This document shows, piece after piece, positions 9,538 through 18,673 of a DNA stretch of 64,000 nucleotides (position 1 is the stretch's first letter; every line of letters starts with the position of its first letter). The notes below the pieces were generated by a model. It was not told where the DNA came from and searched no databases. It worked only from the letters and a program-made list of their open reading frames with translations. This DNA is from Bradyrhizobium murdochi. Lineage in GTDB: Bacteria > Pseudomonadota > Alphaproteobacteria > Rhizobiales > Xanthobacteraceae. Location of the stretch: positions 45,803 to 109,802 of the forward strand of contig NZ_AXAU01000022.1 of assembly GCF_000472965.1 (NCBI RefSeq). The letters run 5' to 3'. The translations under genes were made by a program, and so were the position numbers.

Positions 9538-10845
9538 AAGCGGTTTTACTACAACGAATCGGCGCCTCCAACATGGGGCGCCGCCGCACGTATCCGGTAC
9601 GAACGACGACTGCAATGCAGGGAAAACTCTCTTCAAGACATCTAAGAGGTTTGTTGGGGTTCGTTGGGGAAATTTTCCAGATCTCTTCGGCTGATCAACA
9701 ATGCCCGGAACTCACGCGAAACGATATCGTTGCCGTCGGGAAACTCGTCAGCTTGAGGTCAGCTCGCATCCTTAGGGTGCCGATCCGTCAATCGGCGCTG
9801 AATGATAACCTTATCACGCATCGAGAAGAGCAGCGAGTTATAGCGAGCATGTCTGGCTCTACGGAGGACACGGCACGTGTGGATTGGGTGCCGTTCTGGT
9901 TGCGATCGGTCTTGGATGTAGCCGCATTGTGCTGTGTGGCGTGCCTTTTGATGACGACCGTTATAATGACGAGCCTTTTTGGTGGCGTACTGCTTTTGCT
10001 TCATCTGAGGCGGCGGGCTCGGTCGGTGCAAATCGCAACGTCTATTGTGGAAGCTGGACCAGATCGCTTTCGAGCGAAAAATGAGAAGCATGTCGGACCG
10101 CACCAAGAAGTGGTTGGGTGGCGCACACAAACGCGACCCGCGGCCTCAGGAGATACGATCGAGTAGGACCCGCAGTAGTCGACCGTTTGAAAACAGCGAC
10201 CGCGCCACATGAGATGCGCTCCTGTTTTAGTTTCAACTTGCAAGAACGGGGAAACGGGTTCGGTCCTCTGGACCGGCCGATGTCGTTGCACTGCATCAAT
10301 AAGGCGCGCCTGAGGAGGACAGCGCCCCTCAAAGCAGAGAGTATACTCATCGCAGTGTGCCTCAACACTGAGTACCATCAAGATCAATCCGGCATACGGC
10401 AATGATCTAGCGTGTGGCTGCCTCGCGGGCGCTGACGCAGTCGCCAATCGACGATGGAGTACAACGAGCCGTTCCCCGTGGGCGCCGCAGCCGGCCTATT
10501 TGCCAGCCCAAAGTGTCAGTCAGTCGACCCGCCATTCTGGGATAAAAACTTCGAGGCACATACCTCCGGCCGGGCAGATCAGTCGTCTTACGAGCTGGGT
10601 CCGCTGCCGAGTATGTCTTTATACCTTCCCCTGGAGTGGCAGCACGGCGCACAGTCGGTGCCGGAAGACCTTAAGGAGGGACTGCGCTTGCAAAACGTGC
10701 TGACAGGCGCGTCTCAACCGGGGACAAATCTCATCCTTCAGGGCGTAATTACACCGCCACCATTGGGCCGGCAAGCTATGAGAGTGATGTTTTTCTGCGC
10801 CCAACCGAATAAGGGGATGACAATCTTCGAGAGTGGGGCCGTTCA
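9538..10845. other. Gene-poor stretch with one hydrophobic frame
   Basis: The frame 9534-10166 (plus) holds one strong hydrophobic segment (CCVACLLMTTVIMTSLFGGV) but no recognisable family and no clear ribosome site. The frame 10454-10849 (plus, 131 codons) ends at an IS5 scrap and is also unrecognised. I regard both as unproven. Confidence 0.3.
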
Positions 10846-10994
10846 ATGACCGACCGGCTGCTGGAGGGCGACATCGCGGCAAAGTTCTGCCGGTGGTGCT
10901 GGCGCAGCCCAAGGTTAAGAAGCTTCTGTCGAGCGATCACTTCTCGGGCGATGGCACGGTGATCGAGGCCTGGGCCTCGAGTAAGCGCGACTAG
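10846..10994 (+). pseudogene. IS5-family transposase fragment
   Basis: The frames read MTDRLLEGDIAAKF and, after a shift, LAQPKVKKLLSSDHFSGDG then TVIEAWASSKRD. This is the N-terminal catalytic Asp region (DHFSVDGTLIEAWASMK) of IS5-type transposases. Only about 50 codons remain and they are frameshifted. Confidence 0.65.
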
Positions 10995-11395
10995 CCGGTC
11001 GTTCGGCGGGAAGCGGGCTCGCTTGCTGCGAGCCCACGTCGAACAGCAACTCCCTTGCTCAGACCTGGCCACATCGCGTCACGAGCAAAACTCGGCAGTC
11101 CACAACTGGACCGTCCCAAGCCTGCGAGCTAATGCTGCAAGTCTCTTGAGCCGCGTTTATTGCTCCCGCCGCGTGCCCTTCGATCACCATTTCTGCCCAC
11201 TCGACTCCTGCCCATCGCTCTTGAGCGGGCCGAAGGCTCTCTATGGCCCGGCCAGCGTTGTTTGACTCCGCTGACGAAAGTCGAGCGCCAAGCGGCAATC
11301 GTCAGCGGCAGTTCGAAGATGATATCAATTGCACGTTCGATCTTTAGGTAGCGCCACAGAGCAATGAAATATCCCTGCGGGAGTCTTGGGAAGTC
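10995..11395. other. No supported gene
   Basis: I see nothing coding or structured here beyond short overlapping chance frames. It separates the IS5 scrap from the 3' end of the NopM-type gene. Confidence 0.35.
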
Positions 11396-13135
11396 TCATT
11401 GTTCGAGGCCACGGTCTGCGAGCAGCCGGTGCATGACCTCGCGTTTGATCTCGCCAGCGATTTGGTTTCGGACTTGGGCTCCGAGTACCCGCTCGGCATC
11501 CGCATCGCCTAGCAGACCATGCTCGGCCAGCCGCTGATCGAGGCGGCTTTGAAACTCCTCGCCCATAGCTTCGACGAGCCGGTCTTGCATCGCTGCATAT
11601 TCGTCCGGAGCGATGCGCCTCAGCACCGTCTCCCAGGGTTGCCAGCGGGTTGCCATGTAGTCGCTGAACTGGTTCGCTTCCCGCTCCCGGACCAGGTCCA
11701 GCGCCTGCGCCGCATCATCCTCGCTTACGTGAGAGACCGCCAGGAAGCGCATGTCAGGGGCGAAGTGACTGAGCTCCAGCGGCTCCCGCAGCAGATGTTG
11801 ATAGGCGAGGTAGACTTCGATGTCGTCTGCGTTCGGGTCGTCGCTGACGAGCGAGTTGACCCTGTCGCGCGCGATCTCGTCCAGCGCCTCCAAGCGAAAC
11901 GCAATACGGCCGCGCTGGATCAGTTCGCCAAGGCGATCGTCATATACCCCGTCCTCGACGTCTGCGTTGAGGCGCGCGGTCTGCATACCGTTCCAGTGCA
12001 AGGTAACACGATCCTCGCAGCTCGCGTTGGCCTCGGAAGCTTGTGCAAAAAACTGCTCGCGCAAGCTCGGGTCGGCCGCCGCCTGCCGCAGATTATCAGC
12101 CACTGCGTGCCGAAACTCGTCATTGCCGTAGTTCACGGTCCCTCGTAGCCTCTCTAGGAACCGTGCGTAGTCCTGGGCGCCTGGCTCATCCCCAAAGTGC
12201 TGCCATTCGGCCAGCGCCGCCGGGTCGTCTGCGAGCCAGTGCGCGGCAGCCTCATATAGAGATTGCTGCGCAAGCTGCGGTGGCGCTTCAGCCCCCGCCA
12301 GATTAGCGAGGATGTCGTCCGGCAGCGGGTTATCCCCGAACTCGAGGTTCTCCAGATGCGGGTAGCTAAGACTCGGTAGAAGACCCTCAAGAAGACCCTC
12401 AGGCAGGCTGGTCAGCCGGTTACCGCTGAGATTGAGCGATTGGAGCGTGCTCGGAAGGAGGGCGGGGAGGTTAGCCAATTGATTGCTGCTGACATCGAGT
12501 TCAATGAGCCCCGATGGGAGGGACTCGGTGAGGTCGGTCAGCTGATTGCCACTAACCGCGAGCGAGGTGAGCCTGCTCGGGAGAGCGTCGGGCAGGCTAA
12601 TTAGTCGGTTGTCGTTTGCGTTCAGGATCTCGAGCCGAGCCGGAAGGTTGGCCGGCAGACTGATCAAGCTGTTATCGGCCACCTCCAGCCGAGAGAGGGT
12701 CGCCGGAAGAGCGTCTGGCAAACTGGTCAACCGGTTATGGCTAATGAGAAGATGCTGGAGACCGGGTGGGAACGTAGCTGGCAGGCTGCTTAGCTCGTTG
12801 TGCCTAGCGCGCAGTTCCAGCAATCTTGGCGGCAGGGCGGCGGGCAAAGCGGTCAGCGAGAGGGACGACAAATCCAGCGAGTGCGAGCCTGCGTTGTCCG
12901 AATCCCTGATTCGTGTGCGCCCCTGTCGCCGATTCTCGGCTTCGCCCTGCCCCTCTTCGGCAACCCAGTTGTCCAGGATCTGCGCGCGCGCGGAGGCTGG
13001 GGTCCGATACCCTGTCAGGGTTTCGACCCAATCCGCCATGGCTCGGCTGAAGCCGCTGAAATAACTTTCCTGCTCCCCCTCTTCGGAAGGGGCCGAGGAA
13101 GAACCTGCACTCCACTGTGCCTGTCCCGTGTTCAT
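11396..13135 (-). CDS. nopM: NopM-type effector: LRR plus NEL E3 ubiquitin ligase
   Basis: The protein belongs to the IpaH/SspH/NopM family of bacterial E3 ubiquitin ligases delivered by T3SS. Counting from the ATG at 13147, residues about 90-280 hold roughly eight short leucine-rich repeats with the LPX pattern (SLPDALP, SLPANLP, NRLTSLPEGL). The NEL domain follows, with the catalytic cysteine in CEDRV at residue 377. The total of about 580 residues is usual for the family. ATG 13135 (MNTGQAQW) has a GGAG eight bases upstream and is preferred over 13147. A tts box lies about 230 bp upstream. In plants NopM ubiquitinates host targets and affects nodulation in a host-dependent way. Confidence 0.92.
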   Translation of the reverse strand: MNTGQAQWSAGSSSAPSEEGEQESYFSGFSRAMADWVETLTGYRTPASARAQILDNWVAEEGQGEAENRRQGRTRIRDSDNAGSHSLDLSSLSLTALPAALPPRLLELRARHNELSSLPATFPPGLQHLLISHNRLTSLPDALPATLSRLEVADNSLISLPANLPARLEILNANDNRLISLPDALPSRLTSLAVSGNQLTDLTESLPSGLIELDVSSNQLANLPALLPSTLQSLNLSGNRLTSLPEGLLEGLLPSLSYPHLENLEFGDNPLPDDILANLAGAEAPPQLAQQSLYEAAAHWLADDPAALAEWQHFGDEPGAQDYARFLERLRGTVNYGNDEFRHAVADNLRQAAADPSLREQFFAQASEANASCEDRVTLHWNGMQTARLNADVEDGVYDDRLGELIQRGRIAFRLEALDEIARDRVNSLVSDDPNADDIEVYLAYQHLLREPLELSHFAPDMRFLAVSHVSEDDAAQALDLVREREANQFSDYMATRWQPWETVLRRIAPDEYAAMQDRLVEAMGEEFQSRLDQRLAEHGLLGDADAERVLGAQVRNQIAGEIKREVMHRLLADRGLEQ

Positions 13136-13361
13136 CAATTTCTCCATTGTCAGAACAAGAATACCCCCCGCTTCTCAAGCTCGCGAAGCAGGTGGTTGCG
13201 CAGCGCAATGATCATTCGACAGCCGGTGCACGTGCGCTGCGGCTCCCGCCCGACTCGAGTCGGTACAGGCTCACACGAGCCCAACCGCGGCAAATGGATC
13301 GATACTGCTGCGAGCTTCTGCCATTTCGCTGACCAGATAAGCCGTCAACATGGAAGCGTTC

Positions 13362-13397
13362 TGCCCTTAGCAGGCCTACCTGTCGATTAGCTGACGA
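13362..13397 (-). promoter_or_regulatory. tts box for nopM
   Basis: On the minus strand: CGTCAGCTAATCGACAGGTA, continuing GGCCTGCTAAGG. It overlaps the 3' end of the serine recombinase fragment, so the effector promoter lies directly at an old mobile-element junction. Confidence 0.65.
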
Positions 13398-13625
13398 GTG
13401 TCGCTGCAGAACACGCAGTTCGCTCCACTGTTGCCACCAGCGACCGAAGCAGGTCCACCTTGCGGGTGAGCCGGTCAAGCTTCGCAAAGACCAGCTTGGC
13501 ACCGATTGCCTTGGCATGTGAGAGGGCCGCCGCGAGCTTGGGGCGGTCGGAGCGCCTGCCGCTCTCGGTTTCCACGTACTCGGCCGCTACCACCGCCCAT
13601 CCGGGCAAATCCACCAGCCGGAGCG
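13387..13625 (-). pseudogene. Serine recombinase (resolvase) N-terminal fragment
   Basis: The reading AAEYVETESGRRSDRPKLAA followed by AKAIGAKLVFAKLDRLTRKV is the catalytic-domain core of small serine recombinases. The nucleophile serine region upstream and the DNA-binding part downstream are missing. It is in frame with an IS5 scrap on its 5' side, making a chance chimera of two mobile genes. Confidence 0.65.
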
Positions 13626-14050
13626 AACTCAGGACTGGGTAAAACCTGGGGGCAAGGTCAACGGCAGCCAAGAAGTTTCTGGCAAGTTTGCCATAGCGAG
13701 TTGCGACACGCCTGAAGTCCTTGAGGCCGGCAGAAACAGCGCTCGATAACATTGCGGCCTTTGTAGTGCGTCTACTGAAGCTGTGGAGGGGCACCCTGTT
13801 GGATTTGTTTGGAATGACAGGCTTCGCGCCGCGGCTGACGATTTCGGCGCGAAAGCCGTCGCCATCGTCCAAAAGGACGGCCCTGCGGCAATATCGGCGT
13901 CTTGGCGTGGAGTGAGATGGAAATGCGCAAGGTTTGCAATCAGGGTCGCTCAGCGCGTGGATTTTTGTGGTCCGGCCACCGCGCGAGCGGCCGATCGCCT
14001 GTTCATGCTCTCCCTTTTCTGCCGACTGAAACGATTATAGATCGTCGCGT
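13626..14050 (-). pseudogene. IS5-family (IS427-like) transposase C-terminal remnant
   Basis: Several frames together read YNRFSRQKRE, SRGGRTTKIHALSD, DGFRAEIVSRGAKPVIPNKS and LKDFRRVATRYGKLARNFLA, the order expected of an IS427-group transposase. Frame changes between the pieces show it is dead. It is fused in frame at about 13626 to the resolvase scrap. Confidence 0.7.
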
Positions 14051-14571
14051 AAGGACCATAGTCGGACGGGCAGTCGTGTCAGCGCGAGCCTCACTGAAGA
14101 ATGTGAATGGCGCCGCTGATGATGCGTCGATCGTCATCGCGCGCCGGGCCGGTCTGGTTCGTCGGCAGATGCGGCTGTAGCTGAGCCCAACTGCTGGTCG
14201 TCGAGCCGGAACAGCCTTTGCGCATCGAAGTCCTCCGCACCGAATCAGCTCGGCGCGAGGGAATCAGAGTTCGCCAATTAGGTGCAGACCCCTAGGGCGC
14301 CTCGTGCATTAATCCTGCTTGGTGCGGCTTACTCGATGTCCGCTTTTCCCGATACGACCAAATACCGCAGCGCAGCGAAATGACGCGATGGGCCCAACAG
14401 GCGATACAGCAGGTTGGCTGAGTACGAAAAGCCGCAACTGAGGCTTTGCGGCCCCGAAACGTGTTCAGGACTGCGGAGAGCCAACGACCTTCTGCTCGTG
14501 GCCATCTCGCGCGCGGCGCCGCAGGGTTGTGGTCGCCCGCGGCCGCGCGAAACGGCCCGTTGCTGGGAGTG
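14051..14571. other. No supported gene
   Basis: Nothing recognisable is present between the IS5 remnant and the carbonic anhydrase stop. Short frames only. Confidence 0.35.
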
Positions 14572-15309
14572 TCAGCTCAGCAGCTCGACGCTGCCGGTGT
14601 CGAGCCGATAAAGACCGCCGACGACCTTCAGCTTGTTCTGCTCAACTGCCGCGTTCAGAATCGGGGTTGCCGATTTCAGCTTGTTGACGTTGTCCACCAC
14701 ATTTTGCCGAGTTGCGTTGGCGAGTGCATCCCCGCTTTGCTGCGATGACGCCTTGACCGCGGGCGCAAGTGCGGCGATGAGGGACGGGATGTGCCCCGGC
14801 GGCGGCTTGTCGTCTTTCAGCGACTGGATGGTAGCATCGACGGCGCCGCAGCGGTCGTGGCCGAGCACCAGGATCAGCGGCGTATTTAGTACCGCAGCGG
14901 CATATTCCATGCTCGCGACCGTGTCATCGTTGGCGAAATTGCCTGCAACGCGGCAGACGAACAGATCGCCAAGTCCGCTGTCGAATGCAAATTCGGGTGC
15001 AATACGCGAATCGGCACAGCTCAGGATCGCGGCATGTGGATTTTGCCCACCGATTAAGACCTCGCGTTCGTGCTTGAAACCGTGGCACCGCGAAGCGCCC
15101 TGGACATAGCGTGCATTGCCTTCCATGAGCCGCTTCAGTGAAGCGTCCGGCGAGAGCACGTTGTCGGGCTTGGGTGGTGCTTTCGCCTCCTTCGCGTCAG
15201 CAATCCTGTCGCCAAGCAGCACGCCAACCGCCGAAGCAGCGAACAACATTAGGGAACGCCGAGACGGCGCGAGCAGGTGAGGTAGATTCGGGGAGCAATT
15301 TTCACACAT
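14572..15309 (-). CDS. Periplasmic beta-carbonic anhydrase
   Basis: The enzyme interconverts CO2 and bicarbonate using a Zn ion held by two Cys and one His. The first zinc cysteine with its Asp-Arg dyad is in SCADSRIAPE near residue 96, and the His and second Cys are in LGHDRCGAVDA near residue 150. A twin-arginine-like export signal is present (SRRSLMLFAASAVGVLLG, residues 17-34), so it probably acts in the periplasm. At 245 residues it is normal for an exported beta-class enzyme. It stands alone with no operon partner. A role in CO2/bicarbonate supply during symbiosis is possible but not shown. Confidence 0.88.
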   Translation of the reverse strand: MCENCSPNLPHLLAPSRRSLMLFAASAVGVLLGDRIADAKEAKAPPKPDNVLSPDASLKRLMEGNARYVQGASRCHGFKHEREVLIGGQNPHAAILSCADSRIAPEFAFDSGLGDLFVCRVAGNFANDDTVASMEYAAAVLNTPLILVLGHDRCGAVDATIQSLKDDKPPPGHIPSLIAALAPAVKASSQQSGDALANATRQNVVDNVNKLKSATPILNAAVEQNKLKVVGGLYRLDTGSVELLS

Positions 15310-16734
15310 GTTTCCTAGCCTGTGCGGTTTACAACGTCTGCGTCAAGAGCGCTTGAAATGTGCTTGTAAGGTGTATGGATTACGAGAAAACGTCCCGCGT
15401 GGCGCGCGGTTAGGTGGGCTTGATGCCCGCACTGGACAGATGAACGCTCAATGGCATCGGCCCCCGTGTTTGCGCAAGAAACGCGCCGCCAGCAGATTGC
15501 TTCGAGGCGCCATTCAATTGCCTCCATGGCGCAATGGAAGTCGTATCGAGCAGTTGAGGCGTCCGCCTTGGGTCACACTCGACCGGGTCGAGGCAGCACA
15601 AAGGCCGGCAATATCCGTTATGCCACAAAGCGGAAGTGAATTCGGAGCATTGGCGCCACCACGACGGGCCGTTGTGGGTTGATCGCACTGCCGTGACTCC
15701 CGAACCGGAGTCTCGAACGATGCGCGACGAACTCAGTGACTGACCATGGGACACGCCAAAGAAATCCGCGTCGCGACGATCGCGAAGAAGGATGCCGAAG
15801 CGCGGATCACGCCGTTGCATTACAGCCCCAAGACGGTCAACAAATTCATTCCTGTTTATCGGCGGCCGGCTCGAAGTCGCTATACATCTTGCCCGTCGAT
15901 GGATAAAAGCCACATCCAAGGGCTGGTGCGCGATACGCCATGGAATGGATTTTTCGAGTTGAACCGGCTGGTGTTCTTGGAAGCATTGCCGCACAATAGC
16001 AGGAAGCCGCGCGCTCCGCACTGCGGATGATCAAAAGGCATTATCCGCACACATCGAGTGGGTGATCTCGTTCGCCGATGGGTGCCAGTGCGGCGACCGG
16101 ACGATCTGTCGTGCGGCTGCCTTCGTGCTGACCGGGATCAAGTTGAACAGGAGCTTGCTGCGATTGCCCAACGGCTCGATCACACACAAGGTGACGCAAG
16201 TGAAAGGCAAGAAGCGCGCGGCTCATCTCACCAACACTGGCGGGCTCATGGTCAGGCGGGGGCGTGCCGCTCGACGGCCAACAGATGCGATATATCTACT
16301 TTCACAAACCCGAGGCGCGTGCGCAGCTAACCGGCAGAGAAATCCCGTATGCGGAGATCGAGCAGCGTGGCACGGGCATGTATCGCGGTATTGCGCGTGG
16401 GCAAGCAGGCGATGGCGAGGTCCCTCGGCACAGCTGCGCGGCAGCGGCGACCGCCACGCCCAGTGAGTTGATCTGGGCAATGCCCGCGCTGAAGTTCTTG
16501 GCGATGAATTATGAGAAGACGCCTTCAACCTGGACGTCGCCGCCACCATTGGGTGGAAAACTGGAATTTTGGCGTCGTTCCTCGCGAATGAATCGGCTCA
16601 AGGGCCTTAAGACCAACCGGAGTAAGCCTATAAGAAGAGGTAGTTGAAGTACTGCTGCTTGCACGGCGCCTCACTTCTCAGTCGGTCCGGAAGGACCTGC
16701 ATCACTGATGCCCGGGCGACTTATAAGCCGGAAG
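15310..16734. other. Degenerate region, no confident gene
   Basis: Plus-strand frames at 15746-16030 and at 16264-16647 (with GQQMRYIYFHKPEARAQLTG and REIPYAEIEQRGTGMYRGIA) look protein-like in part, but I do not recognise them and they lack clear starts. They may be pieces of one broken gene. No RNA gene or repeat is evident. Confidence 0.35.
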
Positions 16735-16990
16735 AAGTGTGGAACGTGGAGCGCTAAGCATGACGACATCGTCTTCTTGCTCTTGGCCGATTTCCCGTTG
16801 CCGCTGCCGGTCCGGGTCCCCCTTCTCATAGTCAAGGTGATCGCTCAGCTCCGCACCAAGCGCCTCAATCAGCGTCTTTCTTCAGCTGCCTTAAAAGCCC
16901 GTCCGTACCTGTGAGGTCTTTAGGCTTTTCATAGTTAGCAAGCAGTAGTCCAGTAGTTCAGGGTGTAAACGTCGTGTCGGTCGTCATGTG
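16735..16990 (-). pseudogene. IS256-family transposase N-terminal fragment
   Basis: Across frame breaks the minus strand reads LTMKSLKTSQV, then L(I)EALGAELSDHLDYEKGDPD followed by a scrambled GNGSGNS-like stretch. This is the start of IS256-type transposases (DLTG-DGLLKQL, L-AELTDHLGYEKGDP). Only about 80 codons survive and the catalytic residues are missing. Confidence 0.6.
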
Positions 16991-17059
16991 AGTCTTCTCG
17001 GTAAGGTAAACTCACAGAAACCTGCTTACACGTTCTTCTGATATCCTCTTGAGCCGGCA

Positions 17060-17656
17060 TTAATTCGGCCGAAAGCAGGAGATCAAGCAGTCTTCGTTAG
17101 CCGACTGACCTTGGCAACTCACTCGCTCGACTTCGACCAACGATTCCTTCAACATGAGAATGCAGGTCTCAGCCCCAGCGGCATGGCCCCAACGCCGGCA
17201 ATTGGTATCTCGGGCTGACCCAAAAACCAGCTGTCCATCTGGCGCCAGCATCTGCACCAACTTGCGGACAGTCGCACGCATGTCAGCCACGCCATCAAGG
17301 TAGTAGAGGACTTCGGCCAGTACGATCAAATCAAACCGCTCGGCGGTCGAAAACTGCTGAACGTCGGAAGCCATCCAGGTTATGTGCGACCACCGTTTCG
17401 TCCGCAGGCGAGCTCGAGCAATTGCTTGCGGCATAACGTCGATGACTGTGAGCCGTTTGCAATGAGGTGCTAGTATTTCCGTAAATGCGCCGGCCGCGCA
17501 CCCGACCTCGAGGGCGTGTGAAATCGCGCCTTGCGAGAGCGATAGCCGAAGAATTTGCGAGTGACGCTCGCGTTCGAATGGATTGCCGTCGAGCCTCCAC
17601 GGATCGTCGCCGGCTAGTTCCTGCTCTAGCGATTGATGCTTGCTGTCCGAACTCAT
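17060..17656 (-). CDS. nodS: NodS, Nod-factor N-methyltransferase
   Basis: NodS uses S-adenosylmethionine to methylate the deacetylated non-reducing end of the chitin oligomer during Nod-factor synthesis. The SAM-binding core is clear: ALEVGCAAGAFTEILAPHCK, then VIDVMPQAIARA and LIVLAEVLYYL. The start chosen, MSSDSKHQSLEQELAGDDPW, gives 198 residues, close to known NodS proteins; the frame is open to 17710. Normally nodS lies in a nodABCSUIJ operon, but here there is no intact nodA, B, C or U on either side. A nod box lies about 320 bp upstream on the same strand, so it is probably still NodD-controlled. Confidence 0.9.
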   Translation of the reverse strand: MSSDSKHQSLEQELAGDDPWRLDGNPFERERHSQILRLSLSQGAISHALEVGCAAGAFTEILAPHCKRLTVIDVMPQAIARARLRTKRWSHITWMASDVQQFSTAERFDLIVLAEVLYYLDGVADMRATVRKLVQMLAPDGQLVFGSARDTNCRRWGHAAGAETCILMLKESLVEVERVSCQGQSANEDCLISCFRPN

Positions 17657-17974
17657 GATTAGCCTACCAACTGAGAATGCACGATCGGGTGCCCGTGCCG
17701 ATGCTGTCAAACGAGACCAGCCTCGAAGAACTACGCGAGAGCTGCGCCTCCTTGGATCTGCCGACCACTGAAGAGCCTCCAGTCCAGCTTTTCGCCGATC
17801 TCATGAGCACACCTCTTCAGTCCCAATCCAGTACGGCGCACACCAGGACGCAGCTGGGCAAATCATCCGTTCGTGCTTGCCCATCATCCAGCAACTGTGT
17901 TGAAACCAACAAGTCGTTTCACACGCATTTTCCTGATTGATGCTTGAGTGAGGCGTCTGACTATGGGGATTGCG

Positions 17975-18022
17975 GCAAAATTGGCAAAATCTATTGTTTT
18001 GATGGAACGTATCCATTCCGAT
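17975..18022 (-). promoter_or_regulatory. nod box (NodD binding site)
   Basis: On the minus strand the site contains GGATACGTTCCATCAAAACA followed by ATAGATTTTGCCAAT. This matches the conserved nod-box core ATC-N9-GAT arranged as ATCCAAACAATCGATTTTACCAAT with few changes. It points toward nodS. The 320 bp between it and nodS contain no intact gene; a badly decayed nodA start is possible there but not proven. Confidence 0.7.
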
Positions 18023-18673
18023 AATGGTCCGCGAAGAACGCGTTCGCGTTAAAGCGCATGATGAGCCGGCCGCCTTGACGTAGCAGCACACGCTGAAAAG
18101 CCCCCACGACCTTGGCCCTGCGAAGTTCCTCGCCGGATATCGACTGCCTCGAAAGCTCACGTCAGACGCAGAGCTGGACGCGCATCGAACACTGCTCACG
18201 GCGAACGGGATCGAGCCGATGCCACTGCTTGATGAAGGCCAGCGGCGGCTCCTCCGATGATCGCGTCAGTTAACCGCTCGACACAATCCTATATTGGGTA
18301 GCCTGAAACGGAGACTCCCATTTAACATGACTAGAGCTAGGTTCAGAATGCTCGCGAGGAATCCGAGTCGTGCAGCGTTTCGGCTGGTGCCGGCCAAAAC
18401 TAGGCCTGGCATAAGTTATTGGAAGAAGGCGAGGTGATTAAGTCAATTCGTCAGAATTCTGACGTTCGACTGGCGACATGAGCCGGGTGCCCCATGACAA
18501 CTGCAGGTGATCAGAAAGACGAGAAAAATGCGATGCGTCGTCACGTGTCGTGCCTCGATGAACCCGGAAAGCTATGCGAACTGTCGATGCAACGCTTCGT
18601 GGCAGTCTGGAGCCCTCCATGCCGCTCGGAAGCTCGGCGTCGGGCATCAGAGCGACCGCGGCAATACGACTTG
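18023..18673. other. Spacer between nod box and desulfhydrase gene
   Basis: A plus-strand frame of about 55 codons ending at 18260 (GPAKFLAGYRLPRKLTSDAE) looks like the tail of a lost gene; I cannot name it. The rest has no clear coding signal except the 5' extension of the next frame. Confidence 0.3.
18449..18464. promoter_or_regulatory. Perfect 16-bp palindrome upstream of the desulfhydrase
   Basis: CGTCAGAATTCTGACG is a perfect inverted repeat 225 bp upstream of the likely start of the Cds1-like gene. It could be an operator for a dimeric regulator. It resembles half of a tts box only by the GTCAG element and is not one. Confidence 0.35.

Noticed and set aside
16264..16647. Plus-strand frame with MRYIYFHKPEARAQLTG
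   Set aside because: Partly protein-like but no family recognised, no start signal, and surrounded by IS debris.
17657..17960. Decayed nodA between the nod box and nodS
   Set aside because: Only a few residues can be matched across stops and frames; kept as a possibility in the findings but not as a feature.
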